Shown here piece after piece: positions 33,488 to 44,648 of a stretch of 64,000 nucleotides of DNA. How positions within the stretch are numbered: the first letter of the stretch is position 1; every line of letters starts with the position of its first letter. A program made the translations under genes and the position numbers. This DNA comes from Riptortus pedestris (Eukaryota > Arthropoda > Insecta > Hemiptera > Alydidae). The notes below the pieces were generated by a model. The model searched no databases, had not been told where the DNA came from, and was given only the letters and a program-made list of their open reading frames with translations. The stretch covers positions 5,512,001 to 5,576,000 of the forward strand of contig CM032230.1 of assembly GCA_019009955.1 (NCBI GenBank), given 5' to 3'.

Positions 33488-33660
33488 TAAAAAGCCCATC
33501 ACGCAGGGGCTACGTAAACTAAGCAGATTTCCCACGTGCAATAGATAAATCTCCGTAACGGTACACAATAGCGCCATCAACATCAAGTGGATAAATACAT
33601 ACGATCATAAGAAACCTCCCGGCGGGAAGCACCTGAAGAACAAACAGATGTGCCAACCTC
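33488..33660 (-). mobile_element. HLE 3' end fragment
   Basis: AGCCCATCACGCAGGGGCTA (hairpin arm) and AGCAGATTTCCC at 33521-33532, with the adjacent 3' block to 'CCTCCCGGCGGGAAGCACC'. Confidence 0.6.
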
Positions 33661-33710
33661 ACACCGGAAAGACAATCGTCTGGATAAACTTATGTCACGA
33701 ACGTAGAGTA

Positions 33711-34161
33711 ATAAAAGTCCGTCACGAAGGGGCTGCGTAAATTAAGCAGATTTCCCTCGTGAAGTTTTCAATAGAGAAATTTCACGAGAGCCGAACAGTT
33801 AAGTAAACCGCCGACCTAACTTTTGGCGGGAAATTCACTCATCCATTATCCACCCAGATTTAATAAAAATTCAAATATCTCGGTTAATATTCAAGATAGA
33901 AAATAAATATAACAATATTTATTGTAAGTTTAATTTGCACTAAGATTGATTCTATACAATTTTTCGATCTGACGTATAGTAACGGGGATATTTCGAATTT
34001 TCGTAAGTCCTCCCCTCTAACCCCCCCCCTGCCCGATTTCAGCCGTTAACGACCTTGATCTTTCTTTTTACATTAAACGACTAAATATCGAGATTGGTAA
34101 CGATCAAACAAAATTTGCGACCGCTAGAGCGGTAACAGACACACACACATATATATATATA

Positions 34162-34245
<84 letters not shown>

Positions 34246-34384
34246 TAGATACAGATATAAATATAGATATAGATATATACAGTTTTGAACGGACCTCATT
34301 TTCGTCATCTTCTGGGTAGGAACGATGGGCATTTGAAGAAAAATTTAGAAAATCACGACATGAGTACGACCTCAATAGCTGATT
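33711..34384 (-). mobile_element. HLE with a (TA)n(GATA)n core, 5' terminus missing
   Basis: 3' terminus at 33713-33757, short 3' block as in 5327-5922, middle block with intact 'GCGACCGCTAGAGCGG', and a core at 34141-34275 made of CA, TA, then GATA and GATATA repeats. The 5' block stops at 'CCTCAATAGCTGATT', before the 12-mer. Confidence 0.7.
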
Positions 34385-35290
34385 ACGGATTTGCGATGTT
34401 TAGTAACTCAGTTATTCAAAGTGATAATCTGATGAGTAGAAGTGTGGCTTTACTAAAGACGAAATACTAAGACATCCTGATATCTTCGTCAGATATCAAT
34501 CTATACAACAGCAATATATATAAGAAATTAAATTTACAACAAGAGGGTATAAATGAAAAATACACGTGTAATATAAATAAATGTATGTGTGTATGTAAAA
34601 ATAATAATGAGCTCATAAAGTTTATCAAAATTATATATTTGGTTGTAGCAAAAATACATTAGAATATAAACTTCATTGTGAGGGATGAGAATTGTAATTC
34701 AATATATTTACCATACATTGGCTAGCAAATTAACAACCATCGGTTGAGTTTAACTTTATTTAATTTCTTTATTTTCATTTCATTTATTAATTTTGTTTGT
34801 AACTATCTTACTTATTGTAATATTTTATTATTATTATTATTATATTATTTCTTTTTATCTTTTTATTATTTCATTCTATTTTTTTTTTATTATATTTGAT
34901 TAGATGGTTGATTAACTTTAAAATTTATAAATAAAGTAAATAACAATTAAATGAATGTACAAATCAAAACGAAATAAGGTAATAATATATATGCATTGAA
35001 ATTTATATGTAGTAAGTATTCCAGTTTCCCATCATTTGATAACCTTTTTCAGCGAAATATCGGAGAGCTTTATTCGATTCATGAAATGTTACTCGTCCAT
35101 CAACAGTCCAATGCTTTACTTTGTTTGTCTCTGTCAGCTGTAAAATTTGTCTTTCATTTGTGAATAATCTGCAGCATTATATTAAATGTTGGTAAGTTTG
35201 TTGGCTACTGATGTCACAAGTATATAACGGGTTGTCTGCTAGTTTAAATTTATGCAAGTAGGTATGAATTGAGCATGTCCTGTAATGAGT
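34385..35290. repeat. AT-rich stretch with an unclassified repeat (34610-34760)
   Basis: Bases 34610-34760 on the minus strand match 16360-16495. The phrase 'TTATATTTGATTAGATGGTT' at 34891 also occurs near 18638. Otherwise nothing is recognised. Confidence 0.4.
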
Positions 35291-35292
35291 TG

Positions 35293-35690
35293 TATTATAT
35301 ATACTAGCGGACCCGGCAGACGTTGTCCTGCATGATATTTCAAGCGATTAGGATATTAAATTTAATAATATTATGTTTAAAACAAAAGCTTCCTAACTAT
35401 ATCTTGTTTATACTTTGTCATACGACAAAAGTGAATATAACGAAAGTTACTCTAAATAACAAAATATACAACTTTTAATTAGTTCATTCGTTAGCGAAAT
35501 ATTACTATTTTTAATTTTAGGCCTCCTTTACAACCCCCTCTCCTGCTCCATCTGCTAGGCTGGTTTTTGTATCTAAGCCATCCAGGGCGTCACCCAAACG
35601 CATACAAAAAAATTCATTCAAATCGGTCCAACCGTTTAGGAGGAGTTCAGTGACACACACGTACAGTAGAATTATATATATAAAAATTTA
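35293..35690 (+). mobile_element. Family B-related repeat, short variant
   Basis: Starts ACTAGCGGACCCGGCAGACG, a head motif widespread in arthropod genomes, retains one internal module ('CCTCCTTTACAACCCCCTCT'), and ends 'ATCGGTCCAACCGTTTAGG' plus ACACACACG. Flanked by TATATA on both sides. Confidence 0.65.
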
Positions 35691-36170
35691 AATGTTTCGA
35701 ATATGTATTAACTTGTTAATAAAATGTCCACATGACGTCATTTCGCATCTTTCCAGAGCATGAAAATTCTATTTATCTATATAGTGCTCGAATGGTGAGT
35801 AATAAATATCAAACTAACCATGGCTAGCTGAACATAACATGCTTAGCCAGCCAGCGCTAGAATTGAGGTCAGGAGTTGAGAAATGAAAATAACAACAGTG
35901 AAAGGAACTATCTATGAACTTTTTCCTGGTCGCAAATATTTACTTTTAATTCGCAACAGATTTACGGAGCTCGTAGTTTGATTTTGTTAGTTTGTAAAAC
36001 GTGTAGTCTACAGAAACGTTTTTGAAAATTTCATCATCGGAAGGCCACGAGAGAATTAATCAACTGGCTAGAATATCCTTTACGAATTTCCCCGAAATGT
36101 AATCCAATTTGTATTAGTGAAGAAATAAAGCCAAGGAAATATAAATATTAGAATTGGAAACATTATACTT
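35691..36170. other. Unassigned stretch
   Basis: AT-rich with no recognised coding or repeat content. Confidence 0.25.
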
Positions 36171-36356
36171 TAAAAAAGGTCCGTCACGCAGGGGCTGCGT
36201 AAACTTAGCAGATTTCCCATGTGAAGTTTAGCAATAGAGAAATCTGCATACTGGTAACACTCAACACCACCGTGAGTAAATACAAACGGTAATGAGAAAT
36301 CAGCAATCACAAAAATTGCGACCGCTTGAGCGGTAACAGACAAATATATATATATT

Positions 36357-37438
36357 AGCTCAGATACCCGGCTTCGCCCGGGAATTCATCTGAGGCTGAA
36401 TGGTGATGGTATTTTTCAGCAGGCTTTACATTGCACAATATTTTGACATTTACCCGTCCCAGTTTTTAGGATTGATACCCATCTTTGCCGTGGATTTGCT
36501 AATAATAGAATTATTTGTTCGATAAGGCTTCACAGTCTTCGATATTTTTATATTTCCCGTCTCTTATACATGTAAATATGGTGAATTTTTATTTCAGGCC
36601 TCCCTTTTAACCCCCCTCCCGTTCGAACCAAAAAATTTTAATATAACTTATAATCATAAAGAATTAATGCTAACTGACATAAGTACCGAGTTTTGTTAAG
36701 TTCGGTTCAGCCGTTAGTGCCCCCTAAAGTTTTAACGTATAACTCATTTATACTTAGGTATACGACAAAAGTGTATATAACAAACGTTACTCCAAATAAC
36801 AAAATAAACAACTATTGATATGTTTATATTAGCGGAAAAACCAATAGGAAACGAAATATCGCTATTTTTAATTTCAGGCTTCCCTTATAACCCCCACTCC
36901 TGCCCGTCCATAGAAATGTTGGTATGGCTTATTATAATGAAGGCCTCACTGCTAATACACATACCGAGTTTTATTTAGTTCGGTTGAGTCTTTTTTGGCA
37001 AATAATATTGTTGACTCCCGCTATAGTTTTTAGCGTATAACGCATTTAAACTTCGGTATACGACAAAAGTGTATATAACAAAAGTTACTCTAAATAACAA
37101 AATAAACAACTTTTGTTATGTGCATATTTGCCGTAAAACCAATAGGAAACGAAATATCGCTATTTTTAATTTCAGGGCTCCCTTATAACCCCCATTCCTG
37201 TTCGTCTCAGAGAATAATAATATACCCTAAAGTCTAAGTTGGGCTAGTAGTAATATACATACCAAGTTTCATAAAATTCGGTTCAGCCGTTTATGCGTGA
37301 AAAGGTCACAAACAAACAAACAAACATACACGAAAGAAACAAAATGCAGTTTTGGTGTCTATGACATGTGAAACGAACAGTTATCGGGACATTTCGCGAA
37401 AAAAATCAATGTTCAGACAGAGGTTACAATTTTATATA
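36357..37438 (+). mobile_element. Family B repeat, first of a head-to-tail pair
   Basis: Head TTAGCTCAGATACCCGGCTT, three modules (from about 36598, 36885 and 37180), a short (CAAA)n tail at 37310-37325 and the tail 'GAAACGAACAGTTATCGGG'. It closely matches the copy at 897-2025. Confidence 0.8.
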
Positions 37439-37440
37439 TA

Positions 37441-38577
37441 TACTAGCTCAGATACCCGGCTTCGCTCGGGAATTCATTTGAGGCTGAATGGTGATGGTAT
37501 ATTTTTGGCAAGGCTTTACTTGGCACAATATTTTGACATTTACCCGTCCCAGTGTTTAGGGTTAATACCCGTTGTTGGCATTTGTTAATAATAAAATTAA
37601 TTTTTTATGTAAGTCCTCACTGTCCTCCAAATTGTCATATTTCCCGTAGACAAATAGTTAATGAAATATTCCGAATTTTTATTTCAGGCCTCCCTTATAA
37701 CCCCCACTCCCGTTCTAACCTAAAAATTTTTATATAGCTTATAATCATGGAAGAATTAATGCTAATTGACATACCGAGTTTTTGTAAGTTCGGTTTACTT
37801 GTTAGCGCTCAATGAAATCATTGACTCCCGCTTTAGTTTATAGTGTATATCTCGTTTATACTTTGTTAAAAGGCAAAAAAGTATATGACCAATGTTACTC
37901 TAAATAACAAAATAAACAACTTTTGTTATGTGCATATTTGCTGAATAAGCAATAGGAAAGGAAATATCGCTATTTTTAATTTCAGGCCTCCCTTATAACC
38001 CCCACTCCTGCCCGTCCCTAAAAATGTTGGTATGGCTTGCTATAATGAAAGCGTTAGTACTAATACGTATACCGAGTTTTATTTATTTCGGTTGGGTATT
38101 TTGTCCTAAATAAAATTGTGGACTCCCGCTATAGTTTTTAGCATATAACTCATTTATACATCCATATACGGCAAAAGTGTATATAACAAAAGTTACTTTA
38201 AAGTACAAAATAAACAACTTTTATTATGTGCATATTTGCTGAAAAAGCAATAGGAAACGAAATATCGCTATTTTTAATTTCAGGCCTCCCTTATAACCCC
38301 CACTCCTGTTCGTCTTAGAGAATATTAATATAGCCTAAAGTCTAAGTTGGGCTAGTAGTAGTATACATACAAAGTTTCATAAAATTCGGTTCAGCCGTTT
38401 ATGCGTGAAAAGGTAACAAACAAACAAACAAACAAACAAATAAACAAACAAACAAACAAACAGACACCAAAGAAACAAAATGCAGTTATGGTGTCTATGA
38501 CATGTGAAACGAAAAGTTATCGTGAAATTTCGCGAAAAAAATCAATGTACAGACAGAGGTTACAATTTTATATATAT
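37441..38577 (+). mobile_element. Family B repeat, second of a head-to-tail pair
   Basis: Head ACTAGCTCAGATACCCGGCT only a few TA bases after the tail of the first copy. Its modules are more diverged (37690, 37985, 38285), with a (CAAA)n tail at 38416-38462 and 'GAAACGAAAAGTTATCGTG'. Its divergence from the first copy suggests it is not a recent duplication of it. Confidence 0.8.
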
Positions 38578-38717
38578 ATAGATATATACATATAATTTTG
38601 AACGGACCTCATTTTCGTCATCTCCTGGGTAGGATCGATGGACATTTGAAGAAATTTTTCGAAAATCTCGTCATGAGTACGACCTCAATAGCTGATTTCC
38701 CTTAAGGAAAATCTGCT

Positions 38718-39200
38718 AAAAGTGAAAGTGAATTTGTTTACCAAGAAGCATCATCACTGAAGGCAATAATAGTAGAGCTGAAGTCGGAAGAAGAACAGCT
38801 CTTACAATACAAGCCTTCCAAAGCAAAAGGAGTATTTGAATTAACGAGTATATAAGTATAGATACAAAAAAAAAAAAAACAAATGTTTTCAAAGCCTTGG
38901 AGCGTCGAATGTCGTTTCAACTTGGAGCGAAAATTGTACTCTTCACAATAGGGAATATAATATATAGAAACCAATAGAAATGTGGATTTGGCGCAGGATC
39001 ACCAGATTAAATTGGGCTTGAAAAAAATCCAACGTGGAAATTTTTAATGAAAGCAAATGTCTTATCAGACCATGGAAAATTGGAGTGTGAAACTTCTTAA
39101 ACATATCACAAGGCATAACAAGTCAGCATCAATTTATTTATCGATGATCATTGGAATTAGAGGTGGCCTAGAAATCGTATTTTCGGACTAAAAACTAGAA
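38718..39200. other. Unassigned stretch
   Basis: Contains an A run at 38868-38881. No recognised coding or repeat family. Confidence 0.25.
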
Positions 39201-39214
39201 ATGAACATACGAGT

Positions 39215-40167
39215 TACGAAAAAAATTCTTAGAACAACTTCTTATTTGTTCCCATACCTTTCGGTGGAGACCGTCGTCACTGGCTGATGGTAGAGTACAG
39301 CTGGCAATTGTGCTCTAGATGCGAAGTCACCATCTTCAAGCCCGTCAAAAGTTGTACCTACTGAGTTAGTTGTCCGTTAGACACACAAAAACACTTGCAA
39401 TTGTAATTTTTAACTTAATTTTAATGGCATGAATAAAACGTAGACGGAGAAATGATTGGAATAGGAGTGGTATAAAGTTTCTTGTAAATGCCAATTGTCT
39501 TCAAGTAATTTAAGAAGCCACCTTCTGTTAGTAGTTAGTACAAGTTGTTGGGTAAGTTGAGATGTTCACGTAGTCTCCAGTCAGTCGGGAGATGTTTAAT
39601 GGTCAGTACTGTGTTACAGTGAGTGGATGTAGGCCCATCTCTTCGGTTTATCAGCTATGAATATGAGGGTAGTGAATGTCAGATTCTAAGCCTAGTAACA
39701 CCACTTGATCTCGTCTGGTAATAGTTTCCATTATATGGGTTGTCCAGGATTTCTTGGAGTTAGTTGTCAGTTTTTAAGGCCAGTCGGTTATCCAGTCATT
39801 TAGTACTTGCGCGTGTTTTATTGCCCGTTTAAAGTCTTGTATAGTCAGCTTGTCGGTGTCCATTGTTCTTTATCTGGCTTCTAATTTAGCAAGTCTGTCG
39901 ATTTTAATACTTTGTTTTAAGTCTCTACGTCCAGGTAGTCACATCATAGTTATGTTATAATAGTGTAGACTGTAGATATGTGTTGATTTGTGTAATAAGT
40001 GGGTGTGAATTGTAAAGATTACCTATGGCGAGTAAAGAACTAATAGAATCGGTGTACAACAGTATTTTGGTGGTGGGGGATTGCTCTAGTTTTGATAGAG
40101 CAAGAATTATAGTCTCTAGTTCGGCTGAATATATAGAGGCTTTCGTACTTCCTTGCCTGCATTTGAA
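39215..40167 (-). pseudogene. 5'-truncated non-LTR retrotransposon: RNase H and C-terminus
   Basis: The minus strand encodes an RNase H domain in conserved order: SIYSAELETIILAL (acidic residue 2), KILLYTDSISSLLAI (acidic residue 3), then, after a +/- frame change and a TGA where Trp is expected, LPGRRDLKQSIKIDRLAKLE (the WxPGHxGxxxNxxxDxxAK segment, about 39860-39930). Further on, in shifted frames, come RRDQVVLLGL and a THCNTVLTIKHL Cys/His segment, then NYLKTIGIYKKL near 39480, the usual end of I/R1/Jockey-group ORF2. A 3' UTR with GACGGTCTCCACCGAAAGG follows to about 39215. The 5' truncation at about 40167 cuts into an HLE. Several stops and frameshifts: dead. The same family is seen at 43020-43465. 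Confidence 0.8.
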
Positions 40168-40668
40168 TACTACCCGAGATATTTGCATTTTTCAGTTTTC
40201 AGCACTCAGTAAACCCAGACTTCTACTCGTGTTACATAAACAATACTCAGTTATGTAATAAACCACATTATTCGAACCTTCAATACAAAATATTAATTTT
40301 CAGACCTATATTATACGAGATACATACAAATATGTTCTTGCAACCCCTCCCCCGTCTAAAATTCTTGGACTACTAAAATTTGATTGATTGAGATAAAAAT
40401 TATTCTGATTCATTAAAATTACAGTACTAAGTATAGTATATGTTATACTCTGATACGTTTCAAATATTGTTTATTTTTCCAGTGATCCGTTGGCAGACCT
40501 GTTTGTTTACATTTGAGACGCCTCCCGCCAGGAGGGGAAAGATTTCTTACTACCGTTTGTATTTATTCACTGGTGTTGTGTTAGCAGTATGTAGGTTTAT
40601 CTATTATTGAACCTCATGAGGGCAATCTGCTTAGTTTACGCAGCCCCTGCGTGACGGACTTTTTATAT
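40168..40668 (+). mobile_element. HLE 3' half, cut by retrotransposon insertion
   Basis: Begins abruptly inside the 3' block (CCGAGATATTTGCATTTTTC) at the LINE truncation point, continues through the long 3' block, and ends GGCAATCTGCTTAGTTTACG with the intact hairpin and GACGGACTTTTTA. Confidence 0.7.
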
Positions 40669-40683
40669 ATATAGAAGATTCAT

Positions 40684-41086
40684 TTTAGCAGATTTCCTTT
40701 GAGAAAAATCGGCCAATGAGGTTGTAATGAGGACGCGATTTTCGAAAAAGAGCCACAAATGTCCCTCGAGCCTAGGTAGAACACGAAAATGAGGACCGCT
40801 CATAATAATATATGTACACGTAACCTTGCCTGTAACTCGTTATAGAAGCGTTTCTTGCAAAACTAAAGGTCAAGTTCGTTAACAGCTGAAATCGGACCGG
40901 CTAGGGGGGGGGAGGGAGAGATTGCTCAGAGGGGAAAAATTGGATATTCAAATTATCTCCACTACTATGGTCCGGATAGACAAATTGTTGTAACTAACCA
41001 ATCTTGTTCCAAATTTAATTTTTTATAAATGTATACATAAACTTATTCTTTATCTCGAATATTAACGTAGAATTATGTATTGTAGC
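40684..41086 (+). mobile_element. HLE, 5' and middle blocks
   Basis: TTTTAGCAGATTTCCTTTGA, 5' block, very short core, middle block with a G run (about 40905), ending in the 3' block near 'TCGAATATTAACGTAGAATT'. Confidence 0.6.
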
Positions 41087-41470
41087 AGATTTCCTTTATG
41101 AATATGAGTGTTTCATACAAAACTAAAGATCAAAGATCGGAGGAGGTGGGGGATGTATAGAGGGGAGAATTCTGAAAATTGGAAATATCTCCGTTATTAC
41201 ACGTCGGATCGAAATATTGTATTGTATCAATCTTATACTAAATGTAATTGTTTAAATGTTATTACATACATATTTTCTTTAATATGAATATTAACCGAGA
41301 TATTTGGATTTGTTTTTTGCCTTCAGTAAAGCCCCACTCCCACACACGTCATATCAACAATAAGTTGTTACATCAGGAACCACTTTATTTTAAGCTTATA
41401 AGCCAAATATTGCAAATTCGTTCTGCGATGATGAGATCAATTATGATTCCGGCTAAAATGCAGTTTAGTC
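41086..41470 (+). mobile_element. HLE with 5' end fused to the middle block
   Basis: TGTAGCAGATTTCCTTTATG is followed within 20 bases by the middle block 'TTTCATACAAAACTAAAGAT', so the 5' block and core are deleted as at 10960. It ends in the 3' block near 41470. Confidence 0.55.
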
Positions 41471-41514
41471 CCCCCTACGCCGCCATTTTGTTTCGATATA
41501 ATCCCCGCCCTCGG

Positions 41515-42612
41515 GTTCGAAATTTTAAAGTGTTAAAAAATATAAAGTTAGAACAACAAAACCCCCGCCCTCGGTTTTAAACACCGATGGCGTATTTTGG
41601 AAATTTTAAAGTGTTAAAAAATATAAAGATAGAACAACAAAACCCCCGCCCTCGGTTTTAAACACCGATGGCGTATTTTGGAAATTTTAAAGTGTTAAAA
41701 AATATAAAGACAGTACAACAAAACCCCCTCACCCTCGGTTTTAACCACCGATGGCGTATTTTGGAAATTTTAAAGTGTTAAAAAATATAAAGTTAGAACA
41801 ACAAAACCCCCACCCTCGGTTTTAAACACCGATGGCGTATTTTGGAAATTTTAAAGTGTTAAAAAATATAAAGATAGAACAACAAAACCCCCACCCTCGG
41901 TTTTAAACACCGATGGCGTATTTTGGAAATTTTAAAGTGTTAAAAAATATAAAGATAGAACAACAAAACCCCCACCATCGGTTTTAATCACAGATGTTGT
42001 ATTTTGTTAATTTTAAAGTGTTAAATAATATAAAGATAGAACAACAAAAACCCACCATCGGTTTTAATCACCGATGACGTATTTTGGAAATTTTAAAGTG
42101 TTAAAAAAAATATAAAGTTAGAACAACAAAACCCCCACCATCGGTTTTAAACACCGATGGCGTATTTTGGAAATTTTAAAGTGTTAAAAAATATAAAGAT
42201 AGAACAACAAAACCCCCACCATCGGTTTTAAACACCGATGGCGTATTTTGGAAATTTTAAAGTGTTAAAAAATATAGAGATAGAGAAAGAAAACCCCAAG
42301 CATCCGTGTTAAACACAGATGGCGTATTTTGGAAATTTTAAAGTTTAAAAAAATATAAAGTTAGAACAACAAAACCCCCACCATCGTTTTTAACCTACGA
42401 TGACGTATATTGGAAATTTTAAAGTTTTAAAAAATATAAAGTTAGAACAACAAAACCCCCACCCTCGGTTTTAAACACCGATGGCGTATTTTGGAAATTT
42501 TAAAGTGTTAAAAAATATAAAGATAGAACAACAAAACCCCCACCCTCGGTTTTAAACACCGATGGCGTATTTTGGAAATTTTAAAGTGTTAAAAAAGATA
42601 GTTAGAAAAACA
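41515..42612. repeat. 81-bp minisatellite, ~13 units, each with a hairpin
   Basis: Unit landmarks GATGGCGTATTTTGGAAATT fall at 41586, 41667, 41750, 41831, 41912 and on to 42561; spacing is 81 with a few 80 or 83. Each unit has the arms CCATCGG (or CCCTCGG) and CCGATGG around TTTTAAACA. Outer units carry CCCTCGG, central ones CCATCGG (perfect arms). The GATG...TAA frame is 24 codons plus stop and recurs in every 81-base unit; there is no sign that it is used. Confidence 0.95.
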
Positions 42613-42639
42613 AAATGGCCGCCGTCGTCATCGTGCGCC

Positions 42640-42895
42640 ACCAAGGGGGGGGGGACTAAAATACACTTTCATCATGATTCCTCTCAAAAATGTTTATTTG
42701 ATATATACCATACTCGATATTTAACCGTTCCAGTTAACACTAAATATTAAACATGTTATTGCCAGACATCGGCCCAGAAATAGAGGGGATTCGAAAATTC
42801 CAAATACCAGCGTTACTGTGAGTCGGATCGTAAAATGTTATAGAACCAATCTTGTTAAAATATTGATGTTCTTCAATAGTTGTTCTATTCTAGTG
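42640..42895 (+). mobile_element. HLE subfamily 2 fragment
   Basis: 'CCATACTCGATATTTAACCG', 'AGTCGGATCGTAAAATGTTA' and 'TATTGATGTTCTTCAATAGT' in family order; no ends. Confidence 0.5.
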
Positions 42896-43019
42896 AGCCA
42901 CCAGTAGCAAATAGACGGAAGATGACAAATTTAATATTTTTTAATGAAATCATAGGCACTAAATAAGTCTTATGTAAACACTTTTTAAAACAGTCCTTTT
43001 ATTGACACATACTTTCAAA

Positions 43020-43465
43020 AACAACCAAAACAAAATGATTTAAATATTCCAAGCACACCTCTATACACTGAACGGCATCTAATTACACCATCTTGGAGAG
43101 TAAGGAACATAAAAAATGATCTCGCTTTAACGAAATACAAAATATCTGAGCCACTTTCTTTTCAATTTTATCAAAATATTTTTAAGTCCGTTATTAATAA
43201 CAATTGAAATTCCTTATTCGTCTACACAAACTGATACGGGGACCGGTGCAGCAGCAGCTATAGGAAATGCAGGCTATGAAGTAAGATTAAATGATAAAGC
43301 CTCGGTATATTCAGCCGAACTTGAGGCTATAATTCTTGCTCTATCAAAACTAGAGCAATCCCCCACCTTCAAAATACTGTTGTAAACCGATTGTATTAGT
43401 TCTTTACTCGCCATAGGAAATCTTTACAATTCACACCCACTTATTACACAAATCAACACATATCT
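43020..43465 (+). pseudogene. Non-LTR retrotransposon fragment: RT/RNase H junction
   Basis: The plus strand first reads IPSTPLYTERHLITPSWRVR and onward to KSVINNN, the RT-RNase H linker. After a TGA (for Trp) and a frame change it reads TDTGTGAAAAIGNAGYEVRL and SVYSAELEAIILALSKLEQS, then KILL-stop-TDCISSLLAIGN. This covers the first three RNase H acidic positions. It shares long identical stretches with the minus-strand copy at 39215-40167 (ALSKLEQSPT, SSLLAIGNLYNSHPLITQIN), so both are one family. At least three inactivating changes. It ends abruptly where a minus-strand HLE 5' half begins. Confidence 0.8.
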
Positions 43466-43605
43466 ATAGAGTCTAAATTTTGAGCGGACCTCATTTTCGT
43501 CATCTCCTGGGTAGGATCGATGGACATTTTAGAAAATGTTTCAAAAGTCGCGTCATGAGTACGATCTCAACAGCTGATTTCCCCCAAAGGAAATTTGCTA
43601 AAATG
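43466..43605 (-). mobile_element. HLE 5' half
   Basis: 'GCGGACCTCATTTTCGTCAT' through 'GATTTCCCCCAAAGGAAATT' and TGCTAAAATG; the core and 3' half are absent. Confidence 0.65.
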
Positions 43606-43910
43606 AATGTTTGTCTGTATGTCCTTTATAGAATCGTAAACGACTGAACCGAATTTTATGAAACTTGGTATGCATATTACTACTAACCCAGCTTAGGTTT
43701 TAGGCTATATTAATATTCTCTGAGACGAACAGGAGTGGGGTTTATAAGGGAGGCCTAAAATTAAAAATAACGATATTTCGTTTCCTATTGGTTTTTTGGC
43801 AAATATGCTCATTACAAAAGTTGTTTATTTTGTTTAGAGTAACTTTTGTCATACACATTTCTGATGTATGCCGAGATGAATGAGTTATTTGTTAAAAACC
43901 AGTGTAACAT
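43606..43910 (-). mobile_element. Family B tail-side fragment
   Basis: Minus-strand tail phrases ('GAATTTTATGAAACTTGG' on plus) and one module with 'ACAGGAGTGGGGTTTATAAG'; no head. Confidence 0.65.
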
Positions 43911-44500
43911 GATAAATTAAACAACTAGACGTATTATGGCGGGAATGCACAAATATGTTATACGTAATCACTTCTGCCCCACCCCTCCCGACCTCACATT
44001 GGCTGATGTTTACATGGGATTTGATGCTTATGCTTTTAGTAATGTAGAGTTTTTCTCAGAAATATGAATTTTTTTAAAGTCTCGTAAATATATAATTTAA
44101 AAGAATGATCACTGGAGAGGTACACCCAGTTATTTCTGGAATTTATTAACTCTGCACCGTTATTGTATGTTATACATTACTGAACGTGCTATGTACCATT
44201 AAGAATATACAGTTGACTTTCCAAACATACAAAAGAGTATTTTTAATTGTGGTTATAACGTATTTATATAAGCAGCTGTCATCGTTGTGCTTTGGACCAC
44301 TTTTGAGGAAATGAGCGTTTATTCATAGATGGTTCGGAATACAGAATTCTTTCTATGATTATGAATAATATGGTTAATACGATAATCTATGATTATGTTA
44401 TATATATAAAAAAATACATTCACAGGAACCGGGTAATATAAAAAGATTGTGTATAGTGTAGAATTAAGTACATAACAAATACTTTTATTATTAACATATC
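43911..44500. other. Unassigned AT-rich stretch
   Basis: Nothing recognised. Confidence 0.25.
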
Positions 44501-44504
44501 CCCA

Positions 44505-44648
44505 GCACACCGAACTCGGGTGTCCCTAAATCCTAAACATTGAGACTGGAAAATGTAAAAACATTGTACAAAGTAAAGCCCCATAAAAATACCATCATCA
44601 TTCAACCTCAAATGATTTATTTCCCGGGCGAAGCTGGGTAAATGAGTA
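44505..44648 (-). mobile_element. Family B head fragment
   Basis: Minus-strand head with 'CCCAGCTTCGCCCGGGAAAT' and the following 'AATGATGATGGTATTTTTAT', as at 897-960. It is the last family B copy before the repeat-poor half of the window. Confidence 0.6.

Larger units (their letters stand above)
36177..38717 (-). mobile_element. HLE whose core holds two tandem family B copies
   Basis: Left part (36177-36345): 3' terminus with hairpin and AGCAGATTTCCC, a short 3' block, then 'GCGACCGCTTGAGCGG' and TA repeats. Right part (38576-38717): TA repeats, 5' block ('ACCTCATTTTCGTCATCTCC') and the 5' end 'GATTTCCCTTAAGGAAAATC' with TGCTAAAAG. The two halves are collinear on the minus strand, so family B sits within the microsatellite. 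Confidence 0.7.

Noticed and set aside
41515..42612. Regularly spaced palindromic repeats that could suggest a CRISPR array
   Set aside because: The units are contiguous 81-bp tandem copies with no unique spacers, and the genome is eukaryotic.
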